From contig NW_026947503.1 in NCBI RefSeq assembly GCF_034190915.1, forward strand, positions 16,710,532 through 16,774,531: a stretch of 64,000 nucleotides of DNA. Reading direction: 5' to 3'. Below, one piece after another: positions 35,611-46,059 of this stretch. A program made the translations under genes and the position numbers. Source of the stretch: Cavia porcellus (taxonomy: Eukaryota > Chordata > Mammalia > Rodentia > Caviidae). Each line of letters begins with the position of its first letter. The first letter of the stretch is position 1. The notes under the pieces were generated by a model. The model was not told the origin of the DNA. It did no database searches and saw nothing but the letters and a program-made list of their open reading frames with translations.

Positions 35611-36663
35611 ATGACAAAACGAAAGACCAAATTACAACCTCAAACCTCCAGCCCATCTCAAGAAACCCTAGGAGCGATGTATATAGAAGAAAATATATCC
35701 CATCCACCTCATATATCGGACACAATAGCCACTGAAATTGACAAGCAACTCCAGGAAGCTTTAAAGAAATTCAAACTCGAAATAATCTCCCAGATAAAAG
35801 AAGAAATGATAAAAGAAATGAAAGAGATTCTAAATATATCTAAAGAAAGCACAGATAAAAAATTGGAGGAACTAAACAAAAAGATAGAATCCCTAGACGA
35901 GCAATATAAGAAACAAACAGAATACATAATGCAGATGCACAGAGATATACAGGAAATAAAAAACTCCACTGAAAGTTGTAAAAACCGCCTTAAGGAAAGT
36001 GAAGATAGAATTTCAGACCTTGAAGACAGGATTGCAGCTAGTGAACAGGAAAGGAAAGATCTTTTGAAAATAACAAGGAACCAGGAAACAACAATTCAAC
36101 AACTGCAAGACGATGCAAAGAAGAATAACATAAGAATGATAGGGATTAATGAAAGAGAGGGAGACAACATGAAGGATGTCAGGAGGATATTTAGAGAAGT
36201 AATAGCTGAAAATTTCCCAAGCATGAGATCAGAAACTGACATCAGGATCAGTGAAGCATATAGAACTCCAAACAGTCATAACCAAAATAAAACTACACCC
36301 AGACATATAATAGTCACCATCCCAGAAATCCAACACAAGAGTAGATTATTAAAAGCTGTCAGAGAGAAAAGACAAATCACTTATAAAGGAAAACCTATCA
36401 GAATCACAGCAGACTTCTCAGCACAAACGATAAAGTCAAGAAGAGCATGGAGTGAAGTATTCCAGATCCTAAAGCAAAATGAATTCCAACCAAGACTGAT
36501 ATATCCTGCAAAACTATCATTCAAAATAGATGGTGCAATACGATACTTCCATGACAAAGAACAGCTGAAGAACTTCATGAACACCAAACCAACCCTGCAA
36601 AAAATATTGAAAGACAGTTTAGATACACAAAGGAAAAAACCACTAAGCAAAGCAAATAATTAA
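35611..36663 (+). CDS. L1 ORF1 protein (RNA-binding chaperone), intact
   Basis: 350 residues, uninterrupted, close to the usual L1 ORF1 length (about 340-370). The ATG has A at -3. Domain order matches the family: a basic N-terminus (MTKRKTK), a long heptad coiled coil (about residues 40-165, rich in E/K/L/I) that would form the trimer, an RRM-like domain from about 171 ('NNIRMIGI'), and a C-terminal domain with '[17 protein letters not shown]' (about 265-281) and 'YPAKLSF' (298-304). Known role: binds the element's RNA in cis, forms cytoplasmic particles with ORF2 and acts as a nucleic-acid chaperone in retrotransposition. ORF2 starts 19 bp after its stop. Nothing in the sequence looks inactivating, although single-residue defects cannot be excluded. 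Confidence 0.95.
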   Translation: MTKRKTKLQPQTSSPSQETLGAMYIEENISHPPHISDTIATEIDKQLQEALKKFKLEIISQIKEEMIKEMKEILNISKESTDKKLEELNKKIESLDEQYKKQTEYIMQMHRDIQEIKNSTESCKNRLKESEDRISDLEDRIAASEQERKDLLKITRNQETTIQQLQDDAKKNNIRMIGINEREGDNMKDVRRIFREVIAENFPSMRSETDIRISEAYRTPNSHNQNKTTPRHIIVTIPEIQHKSRLLKAVREKRQITYKGKPIRITADFSAQTIKSRRAWSEVFQILKQNEFQPRLIYPAKLSFKIDGAIRYFHDKEQLKNFMNTKPTLQKILKDSLDTQRKKPLSKANN

Positions 36664-36682
36664 ACAGAACCGAAAGATAAAG

Positions 36683-39600
36683 ATGCAACAGCAGAGAGAT
36701 AACATTTCTACAATTAACCAGCATTTAACAGTAATAACCATTAATGTAAATGGTCTCAATGCACCAATCAAAAGAAACAGACTAGCAGAATGGATCAAGA
36801 AACAAAATCCAACCATATGCTGTTTACAGGAAACCCATCTAACCCAGAAAGATACTCACAGACTGAAAGTCAAAGGATGGAAAACAATTCTTCATGCAGC
36901 AGGAATCCAAAAAAAGGCAGGAGTAGCCATTCTGTTTGCAGACAACGTGAACTTTAAACCAACAATGACCATAAAGGACAAAGAAGGTCACTACATACTC
37001 GTAAGGGGAAAACTCCAAGAGGAAGAGATAACTATCTTAAATATATACACACCAAACTCCAGAGCACCCAGTTATATAAAACAATTATTAACAGAAATGA
37101 AAACTCAAATTATCAGTAACACAATTGTAACAGGAGACCTTAATACACCACTGACACCAAGGGACAGATCAACCAGACAGAAAATGAGCAAAGAAATAAC
37201 AGAACTGAATCACACGTGTGAACAAATGGGTTTGATAGACATATACAGAATGTTCCACCCAACAACATCAGAATACACATTCTTCTCAGCAGTACATGGA
37301 TCATTTTCTAAAATAGACCATATATTAGCTCACAGAACATATTTAAGCAAATGCAAAAGAGTTGAAATCATCCCTTGCATATTATCGGATCATAGCGCTC
37401 TGAAATTAGAAATTAATGACAAAGGATACTGCAAAAATTCCGCAAACACATGGAAACTAAATAACACACTCTTGAGTAATCAGTGGGTCACAGAAGAAAT
37501 TAAAGAAGAAATTAAACAATACCTAAAAGAAAATGAAAATGCAGATACAACTTACCGGAATCTGTGGGATGCAATGAAAGCCGTTCTGAGAGGAAAATTT
37601 ATTGCACTGAGTTCCCACATCAGGAAAACAGAACGAATACAAGTAAATAACTTGATGCTACACCTCAAACAGCTAGAAAAAGAAGAGCAAGTCAAGCCCA
37701 AAGCCAAAAGAAGAGAGGAAATTATAAGAATCAGAGCAGAAATCAATGCAATAGAGACTAAGAAAACAATCCAAAGAATCAACGAATCAAAGAGTTGGTT
37801 CTTTGAAAGAATAAATAAAATCGATAAGCCCCTAGCCAACCTTATTAAAAAAAGGAAAGAAAAAGCTCAAATTCATGCAATAAGAAATGAAAAAGGAGAA
37901 ATCACTACAGACCCAATAGAAATACAGAGGATCATCAACACCTATTTCGAAAACCTCTACTCTCAAAAGTTTGATAACACAGAAGAAATAGACAGATTCT
38001 TAGAAGCATATGAAGTACCAAAGCTAGATCAAGAGGATATAAAACTGTTGAATAACCCAATCTCTGCTAATGAAATTGAGAATGTAATTGGGTCCTTGCC
38101 CACCAAGAAGAGCCCAGGCCCAGATGGATTCACTGCAGAATTCTACAAGAAATATAAAGAAGACCTAATGCCGACACTCCTCAAACTATTCAATGAAATT
38201 GAAAGGGAAGCAATCCTTCCTAAGTCATTCCTGGAAGCAAATATTACTCTAGTACCAAAACCTGAGAAAGACGCAACTATAAAAGAGAACTATAGACCGA
38301 TCTCCCTAATGAACACAGATGCAAAAATCCTCAATAAAATATTGGCAAATAGGATCCAGCAAATCATCAAGAAGATTATACACCATGACCAGGTGGGATT
38401 CATCCCAGGAATGCAAGGATGGTTCAACATACGCAAATCAATAAATGTAATCCACCATATCAATAAAGCCAAAAATAAGAATCACATGATCATCTCTATA
38501 GATGCAGAAAAAGCCTTCGATAAGGTCCAACACTTATTCATGATAAGAACTTTACAGAAAATTGGAATAAATGGTCTTTACCTCAATATAATAAAGGCCA
38601 TTTATGACAAACCAACAGCCAGCATCATACTAAATGGCCAAAAATTGAAAGCCTTTACTTTAAAATCGGGTACAAGACAAGGATGTCCTTTATCACCACT
38701 CCTATTTAATATAGTACTGGAAGTACTAGCCAGAGCAATTAGGCAAGAAAGAGAAATAAAAGGGGTAAAGATAGGAAAAGAAGAAGTTAAATTATCATTG
38801 TTTGCAGATGACATGATACTCTACATAGAAGACCCCCTAAACTCCATTGAAATACTCTTAGATACAATAAATAAATTCAGTAATGTGGCTGGATACAAAA
38901 TCAATACTCAGAAATCAATAGCATTCCTATACACGAACAACAAAATTACAGAGAGGGAAATGAGAGAAACTGGACTATTCACATTAGCAAGCAAAAAAAT
39001 GAAATATTTAGGAATTACTCTTACGAAAGAAGTGAAAGACTTATACATTGAAAATTATAATACACTGAAAAAGGAAATTGAAGATGATCTCAGAAAATGG
39101 AAAGACATCCCTTGCTCATGGATAGGAAGAACAAGCATTGTGAAAATGGCCATTCTCCCAAAACTGTTATACAGATTCAATGCAATCCCAATAGAAATAC
39201 CATCAACATACCTTATAGATCTAGAGAAATCACTCCTAAATTTCATCTGGAACCAGAAGAGACCTAGAATCGCAAAGGCAATTCTAAGCAGCAAAGACAA
39301 AGCAGGAGGCATCACAATCCCTGACTTGAAGTTATACTACAAAGCAACAGTAGTAAAATCAACATGGTATTGGAATCAAAACAGAGCTGAAGATCAGTGG
39401 AATAGATTAGAAGATACAACCACAACTACGAACACACTCAACCACCTTATTTTTGATAAAGGAGCCAAGCAGGTTCACTGGAAGAACGACAGTCTCTTTA
39501 ATAAATGGTGCTGGAAAAACTGGCTCTCCATTTGCTGAAAACTAAAGCTAGACCCATGTCTATCACCATGTACTAAATTAAAATGTAAATGGGTCAAAGA

Positions 39601-40519
39601 TCTGAATATTAAAACAGAAACACTAAATCTATTGGAAGACAAAATAGGTAGAAACCTTGGAGACATAGGAGTAGGTAAAGAATTCATGAACAGGACTCAA
39701 ACCGCACGGGAAATACTTCCCAGAATCAATAACTGGGACCACTTCTTATTAAAAAGTTTCTGCATGTCAAAAGAAATCTCCAGCATAGTGAAAAGAAAAC
39801 CCACAAACTGGGAAAAGATTTTAGTGAACTCTCTCTCAGACAAGGGCCTCTTGTCTAAAACATATAACGAATTAAAGAAACTCAGACCTCCGAAATTCAA
39901 AGATCCAATCCAAAAATGGGCATCTGAGATGAATATGCAATTCTCAGATGAAGAAATACAAATGGCAAATAAATACATGAAAAAATGCTCATCATCATTG
40001 GTCATTAGAGAAATGCAAATTAAAACCACACTGAGATACCATCTCACTCCTGAAAGAATGGCCAGGATCAAGAAAACCGACAACAAATGCTGGAGAGGCT
40101 GTGGGGAAAAAGGAACTCTCCTGCACTGCTGGTGGGAGTGTAGACTGGTACAGCCTTTGTGGAGATCTGTCTGGAGATTTCTCAAAAAGTTGGGACTGGA
40201 AATCCCATTTATTCCAGCTATTCCACTTCTAGGCATATTCCCAGAAGAACTGAAAGCATCATACCACAGTGATATATGTGCACCTATGTTTATAGCAGCA
40301 CAATTTGTAATCGCCAGATCTTGGAAACAACCCAAGTGCCCATCAACTGAGGAATGGATAAAAAAGTTGTGGTATTTCTATACAATGGAGTATTATTCAG
40401 CTATAAAGAAGGATCACATTGAGATATTTATCAATAAATGGGCACAGCTTGAGACCATACTCATAAGTGAAATAAATCAATCTCGCATGTGTGAATACCG
40501 AATAGTTTCCCTAATGTAA
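36683..40519 (+). pseudogene. L1 ORF2 (endonuclease / reverse transcriptase), one nonsense mutation
   Basis: The frame from ATG 36683 to TAA 40517-40519 is 1278 codons, near the length of human ORF2 (1275), and is interrupted only by TGA at 39536-39538 (codon 952). The N-terminal AP-like endonuclease keeps its catalytic set: N21, E50, D152, N154, D212, D236 and H237, each seven positions after the human numbering. The reverse transcriptase holds 'LFADDM' with D709 and D710. Downstream of the stop, the Cys-rich CX3CX7HX4C motif is present (C1136, C1140, H1148, C1153). The truncated product would keep endonuclease and RT but lose the C-terminal 327 residues, which are required for efficient retrotransposition in studied L1s. 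No frameshift was found across the stop. Confidence 0.93.
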
Positions 40520-41725
40520 GTAATGATTCAAATATATAAAAATATGTGGTAATCATGATTCCCCATTAGGTGGCCTTGAAGCCTTATAAAGTTTTCACTC
40601 ATTAATTAGAAAGGCTTTATTCTGGGCTTCTTGATATGAAAATATTTGAAGCTAGAGTATATGAAGTTTTACCCAAATATTTCAAGGAAAAAGACACTAT
40701 GGTAACTACTATTAAGTCAGGTTATAAGGTGGTGAAGTACTAGGTTATTGAAACAGTCATGCTGTGACCTCTATTGTTATATTGTTATGTCCTGTTTTAT
40801 CTCAATCTCCCCCTTATTGTTTCAAAAAAAATTATTTAGTCATTTCTTATGTTTGTCTTAATTAAAGAAAAAATTCAAAAAAATTAGGATATATAAATAG
40901 TAACTCTTTTCGATTTCCTATTAACTTGTTTTGAAGTCCTGTAGTACTCCCACGATCTTGTTTTGACTGATTAGACTCTGTTCCATTCTATACGATAGTA
41001 TCAAGTTTGAAGACATAGGCAACTACTTTGAAGACAATAAGATTCACTAAGATACCCATTCTGGTTTGACTATTGTCTTCTTTGGAAGTCCTGTAATGTT
41101 TACAACGCCTAAGTTTTATTGGTCTTGTTCTCTACTGTTTTGTCCAACTTTATAATATCTAATGAGATAGACAATTCTTTTTAAGGAAACAAGGGACAGC
41201 GTTGATAACCATTGTTGATAAACTTGTACTCTGTTCTACACCATGTGCTACGTCTATCCTTGGTATTGACTGACAGCTTTGTTTTGCCATATTTGACTGT
41301 ATTCTTCCCCCCCCCAAAGAAAGTAATAAGCACTAAGGAGTAATAAAATCCAAGATGTGTAAATTTTGTTGTAAAAAAGAGAGGGAAAAAAAAAAAAAAG
41401 AAAAGGAGCTCTAACGGATATAACAGCAAGTGTGTTTGGGGGTGTTAAATAGCTGACTTTATCAATGTTTTTGGAACATTGAACACAGCTGTTTGCAGTC
41501 TCCCTGTTTGAATGTCCACCTTGTATTCTTTGATACTGTGATTTGAGGAACTATTTTCAAGAAAATAGTGTGTAATCTACTAGCAGGTAATTTCTTACTG
41601 TTATGGTTTTTTGTTTTGTTTTGTTTTGTTTTGTTTTGTAGTTCTGTATTGCGTGTACCCTTACGCCGCTTTGGTTTGTTTTGTGTTTTTCTCTTTTTCC
41701 TCTTAAATTAAAAAAAAAAAAAAAA
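40520..41725 (+). other. L1 3' UTR and internal poly(A)
   Basis: About 1.2 kb of AT-rich sequence, collinear with the 3' UTR of the minus-strand element at 109-1160. It carries a C9 run near 41306, A14 near 41385, a (TTTTG)n tract at about 41606-41639, and ends 'cttaaatta' plus A16 (41710-41725). The only poly(A) signal at the end is the weak variant ATTAAA at 41707-41712. The related element has AATAAA in the equivalent place. Confidence 0.85.
41606..41639 (+). repeat. (TTTTG)n tract in the L1 3' UTR
   Basis: Several 'ttttg' units inside the L1 3' UTR, absent from the related 3' UTR at 109-1160. Confidence 0.9.
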
Positions 41726-42499
41726 GAACACCTCACAGACAGATTACGGTCATTCCGATTTAAGGCTGTGAAAGGCACTTTCTCAAACTGAACCAACTTA
41801 TACTATCATCTCAAGGGAAATAACTGACAGTGGTTTGTTGCCAGTTATAAAACTGGAGCAAATCGTAAAATTTTGGAAAATCTGTTATGTGCTATGGTCG
41901 TTTAACAGCTTCATAGCACTGGAAGGATGTTCTGGGAAATTGATAGTGATATTAACAAACAAAATTTGTTTATATTATATCAGAGACCGACATATGTAAG
42001 ATCTATATAACACAGTGAATTGATTTTTCCCAATGACCAACATATAATATTACAAAAATCACACATGAGTGAAAGATCCATTGGATTTTAACAGATCAAG
42101 AAAACAATCCTGGATAGTTTCCTATTCTACATTGCAACCAATTTCTAAGAAACTACCACGTACCATATTTTGGTAGGATATCAAAGAAGCATATCCAATA
42201 TTATTTGAAACGCTATCAAAAATATTACATACCTGTATAATATCAGATAGTCATACATTTCAACAAAATCACAGTAATATATCCTAAAAAATGGGATATA
42301 CAGACAAGAGTATACTTGTATTCTCATGATTCAGACATGTAAGAGATTTTCAAAACTGTAAAACAGCAATACTAACATTGTTTGGTTTACAAGACAAACA
42401 TGCAATTGTCATAAATATATTTTGTTTATATTAACATTTAATTAATTTCTTTGTTGTAAGTAGATCAGTAAATTTTTTAATGGAAAAAAGGTAACAATG

Positions 42500-42629
42500 C
42501 CAGGTGTGGTGGTGCACACCTGTAATCCCAGCATTTGTGGGGCTGTCACGAGTTCAAGGCCAGCCTGGACTACATAGTAAGTTCAAGGTCAGCCTGAAAC
42601 ATACAATAAAACCCTGTCTCAAAAAGACA
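42500..42629 (+). mobile_element. B1 SINE inside the transduced segment
   Basis: A 7SL-derived body: 'ccaggtgtggtggtgcacac', 'ctgtaatcccagca', then 'gagttcaaggccagcctgga', with a partial repeat 'gttcaaggtcagcctgaa' in the 3' half. A short target-site duplication 'aacaatg' lies at 42493-42499 and 42630-42636. Because it has its own duplication inside the segment, it was already present at the source locus or inserted later. Confidence 0.9.
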
Positions 42630-42636
42630 AACAATG

Positions 42637-43286
42637 ACTAGCAGCAGCTCCTGAGATCCACGCTATGTTGGAACTTAGGACACTGGGAAGCCAAGCAACA
42701 CCTCCCCTCCCTGGTAAGCGGTGGCAGTGTGGCAGACTGCGGCCCTTCCAGGGAGAGAACCAGCAGCAGCTCCTGAGATCCATACCACATTGCAACTTAG
42801 GACGCTGTGAATCCAAACAACCCGCCTGCCTCCCTGCCAAGCAATAGTGAACCTACTGATGCATGGCCTAGAGTCAAATATCCCACTTCCCTTACCCCCC
42901 CTTCTGCTCCCCTCCCCCATTAGCAAATGGGAACCAGAAATCTGAGCATCTCCTGGGAGGCTGACCATAGCAAATAAGGGGGACTTCCTTCTACCATCTC
43001 TTTGAAGACAAATATTTTTATTATTGTTTTGCTCTTTTCGGATTAATGGTACTGCTCTAGTCAATATTCTGTTAAGTTCTATAGTGTTCTATATCTCATC
43101 TCATCTAGATATATGTGATTGAAAGAACAACTATTATAAAGATAACAAAATATACTGTGATACTTATTACTGTTATCCTGGTAACTTGCTGTGAAGTTCT
43201 GTACCAATGTCACTGTATGATCTTAGTTGACTTTATTCTGTCTTGTTCTGTTGTATACTGTCAAAATAAAATTTTTTAAAAAATGT
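42637..43286 (+). mobile_element. ORF-less L1-like element, copy 2
   Basis: Same order as 22170-22830: a GC-rich first part, here tandemly duplicated, then an AT-rich part with 'tctgagcatctcctgggagg', 'ttctgtt' phrases and a terminal 'aataaaattttttaaaaaatg'. No ORF1 or ORF2 sequence. Its poly(A) signal appears to have ended the transcript that made the 34568-43300 insertion. Confidence 0.6.
42640..42880 (+). repeat. 122-bp tandem duplication in the L1-like element
   Basis: 'agcagcagctcctgagatcc' occurs at 42640 and 42762. After each, 'aacttaggac.ctg' and 'ccctgg'/'ccctgc' follow in step. The other copy at 22.2 kb shows only one unit by eye. Confidence 0.8.
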
Positions 43287-43300
43287 AAAAAAAAAAAAAA

Positions 43301-43312
43301 GAAAGAATTGGC
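43301..43312. repeat. Target-site duplication of the full L1, right copy
   Basis: 'gaaagaattggc', directly after the 14-A tail (43287-43300) and identical to 34556-34567. Confidence 0.9.
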
Positions 43313-43940
43313 ATTTTACATATATCGCAACAGTGCATGAAACAGAAGAAAAAGACAACAATATACAACCAAACACCCCACCTCTCAAATAATCAGTTTG
43401 GTTGCTAACTTACTATTTTAATGATTTCTTCTGAGCAAATCATCTAAAGTGAAACTTCTAATATATAATTCTGTACTTACTTCAAGAGAGATACACAGCA
43501 AGATATTAACAATGTAATGCTAATATACAATATAACTCCCAATGATACTAATACAGAATTACTATGATCTACTAATTCTTAAGGGTTGTTATATCACTTT
43601 GAAAATATATATTTCTTTCTCTGATGTGCAAGCTAGTAAACACAAAAGATCAAGTTAAGGAGAAAATTCAGTCATGGAATGCTTTGACTAATTTTACACT
43701 ACAATCTATGTGTGTAAACTATTCCAGTGTTAGTCATTTGTCATTTGTCTATGGTGGCAGAATACACAGGCATGTCATAAAGTGCCAGATTGTTTCTTAC
43801 ATTTGTTAGGAACGTGGACATATTGAAGAGACGATTAACCACATGATGTTAATTACTGAAGAAATTATCATTACACAGTAAAGTAAAATGAGAATTGCCA
43901 TATGTGTATATAAAATTTTGAAATGCTCTATTATGTACTC
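43313..43940. other. Unique AT-rich stretch
   Basis: Pre-insertion flank of the L1. No gene or repeat recognised. Confidence 0.4.
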
Positions 43941-43943
43941 TAA

Positions 43944-44009
<66 letters not shown>
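43944..44009. repeat. Compound (TA)n(GA)n microsatellite
   Basis: About 18 TA units switch directly to about 15 GA units. Confidence 0.96.
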
Positions 44010-44015
<6 letters not shown>

Positions 44016-44200
44016 AAATGTAACGTAGATTCATTTCAACAATTCACCAAACTAGTAAATGTCTGGAATGGCCATCAGTTTGAACACCGCTTGTAATTTA
44101 GAGGTCAATGGTAACTTGCATTAATCTCATGATGTCTCATGAAATATAGCGTTAAAATAAATTTTTCTTTTCCTGATGCATGCATGCAATTTCTGGCAAT

Positions 44201-44228
44201 TCTCTCTCTCTCTGTCTCTCTCTCTCTG

Positions 44229-44285
<57 letters not shown>
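44201..44285. repeat. (TC)n microsatellite
   Basis: About 85 bp of TC dinucleotides with 'tg' interruptions in the first half. Confidence 0.96.
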
Positions 44286-44286
<1 letters not shown>

Positions 44287-44289
44287 TCC

Positions 44290-45934
44290 TTTCCTGCCTC
44301 CTTCTTTCTCTCTTTCTGAATATTGTGTATGCCAGTGTTCCATGCATTAATCTAAACAAGATTAAAGAATCTTTCACACTACAATCAATAAACTGACAAT
44401 TTCACATTATTTTTATGTGAAGCTGCAGTTAATATGTTAATATGCAGTAAATATGTAGCTCAAATTGGAAAATCAGCCCTTAAATATGTTGGCAGTTTAG
44501 TCAAAGTAAATATAAGAATATAAGTTAGGTGAATATTAAAAGGGGACTACTAATATAATGACTATTTTTATATAAATGAAAGTAACAAAAATGTAACCAA
44601 AGAAATGTTTATTTCATTAATATACTACTTAAAAATAAAAACATTTTTAGTTAATGTAATTGATTTTCCATGTAGGGTTCAAAAACTACTTCAGCAGTAC
44701 TTTCAAGTATCAAGGCAAAAGGGCTCAGTTTTGCTTTTCTCTACAATTGAGAATGAGAATTATTAGGAATCAGGAATGTGGAACATCTAGGAATATATCT
44801 CCTCTCCAGAATTTTTGACATCTTTTCCAGTAATATAGTTAGAGATCTGCCTAAAAATATTTATAATCCTCTGACAATGGAAAACATATTCATTTTGCAC
44901 ATAAACATAGGTTTATTTTTTGTTTCTTTTTATTTTAAACAGAAAAAATAATAAAAATTGTTAGAGAATTTCAAAACAAGGCAATAGAACATTAACAGTG
45001 GTGAATATATTGCATATTGTTACCTTCAAAGTAGTTGCTCAGATTACAAGATAAAACCGTGAAATATTAATCACACAATATAATCAAACTCCATTCTTTT
45101 CAATGAACTAACATAAATTAGTATATAATCATCCCAGCTTAAACATAGTTTTCATTGCAAAATTTTAATATATATATTCATATTTTCAATTAAATCAAAG
45201 AAATTTACTATCTGCAAGAAATTTCTCATCTTCAAAAAATCATGTATTTTAGATAAACACACCATTAGCATGATGTAGTTTATCACAAAATTATTAATAT
45301 CATCCTAACACTACCATTTAGACAAATGGTATGAATTATGAGTATATTTTATGGCAATGAATTCAGTTATGGTTATACCTAAGATTGATCTAGATAGATT
45401 GTGAATTCTATTTCCCAGGCCACAGCTGGGATTAATTTAAGTAGATTTCCAGAATGTACAGCCCAGGTGTATAGAACCACGGGCATCCACATTCATTCTC
45501 ATCATAAATGTTTGCATATAATTTCTTGTTCACTATTTGGATGTGAAGACATATGCTTCTTTGAGCTTTGGTGTAAAAGCTTATTATGAAATGTTTGTTA
45601 TGCAAAGGCAGCACACAGATTCGGCTAGAATGGAAACCTTTGATCTTCCCTCCTTCATACTGCAGTACGTGAACGTTCCAATGCAGCTGTTTAAGCAAGA
45701 CCAAATTCAGCATCTGTGGCAACAGGTTTTCAGTACAACACTGAGCTTTTAAGCCTCTCTCGTTTACTTCCCTTTGCTACTTTCAAAGAATCAGAAGCTG
45801 CTGTCAGTCACTTTGAAAGTGGTTCACATCAACAATTTTCTCTTTCATTTGTAAATGATTCAGTACCCCAGTTTTAAACTAGAATGATATTATTGTTTTA
45901 AAATGCAAAATTAATTTAAAATCTCACAGTCCTG
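44290..45934. other. Unique AT-rich stretch with one unassigned repeat
   Basis: No gene recognised. 44965-45095 is similar to 56885-57015 (listed separately). The pair of overlapping opposite-strand open frames at 45432-45752 has no recognisable protein features. Confidence 0.4.
44965..45095 (+). repeat. Unassigned dispersed repeat, copy A
   Basis: 'atttcaaaacaaggcaatag', then 'ttaccttcaaagtag', 'tcagattacaagataaaa' and 'aatcacacaatataa' match in order with 56885-57015. The family is not known to me. Confidence 0.5.
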
Positions 45935-45950
45935 TAAGAATTCACTTTTG

Positions 45951-46039
45951 AGGCCAAGGATTTAACTCAGCGGCACAATCGCCTGCCTGACATGCATGAA
46001 GTCGTGTTTTCAATCCCTGGTACCCCTCCCCGGAAAAAA
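45951..46039 (+). mobile_element. ID SINE, diverged
   Basis: 'ggatttaactcagcggcaca' with 'gcctgcctgacatgcatgaagtcgtg' and 'ctggtacccc'. A near-perfect target-site duplication is seen: 'aagaattcacttttg' (45936-45950) and 'aagaattcatttttg' (46038-46052). Confidence 0.88.
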
Positions 46040-46059
46040 GAATTCATTTTTGGAAAATC

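Larger units (their letters stand above)
41726..43286 (+). other. Probable 3'-transduced flanking DNA
   Basis: 1561 bp lying between the L1's own poly(A) and the poly(A) that precedes the right target-site duplication. 41726-42492 looks like unique AT-rich DNA. It is followed by a B1 SINE with its own target-site duplication and an ORF-less L1-like element whose AATAAA (43265-43270) lies 16 bp before the tail. No gene or exon was recognised in it. Confidence 0.75.
34568..43300 (+). mobile_element. Full-length LINE-1 insertion with a 1.56-kb 3' transduction
   Basis: The insertion runs from the 5' UTR at 34568 to a poly(A) at 43287-43300, about 8.73 kb, flanked by a perfect 12-bp duplication. 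In order: tandem-monomer 5' UTR (34568-35610), ORF1 (35611-36663), 19-bp spacer, ORF2 reading frame (36683-40519, one stop), 3' UTR (40520-41709), internal A16 (41710-41725), extra DNA (41726-43286) and a second poly(A). The internal A-run sits where the related HAL1-like 3' UTR at 109-1160 also ends, so the L1 proper stops there. The extra DNA is best read as flanking sequence from a source locus carried by read-through transcription. Confidence 0.88.

Noticed and set aside
39632..40519. Separate gene downstream of the first ORF2 segment
   Set aside because: It is in the same frame as ORF2 and continues it after the single TGA, so it is the C-terminal part of ORF2 and not a second gene.
41726..43286. 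Reading this segment as an unusually long L1 3' UTR
   Set aside because: The related 3' UTR at 109-1160 ends where 41725 ends, with an A-run there, and this segment contains a B1 with its own duplication plus another element. A transduction fits better, though copy comparison is needed to be sure.
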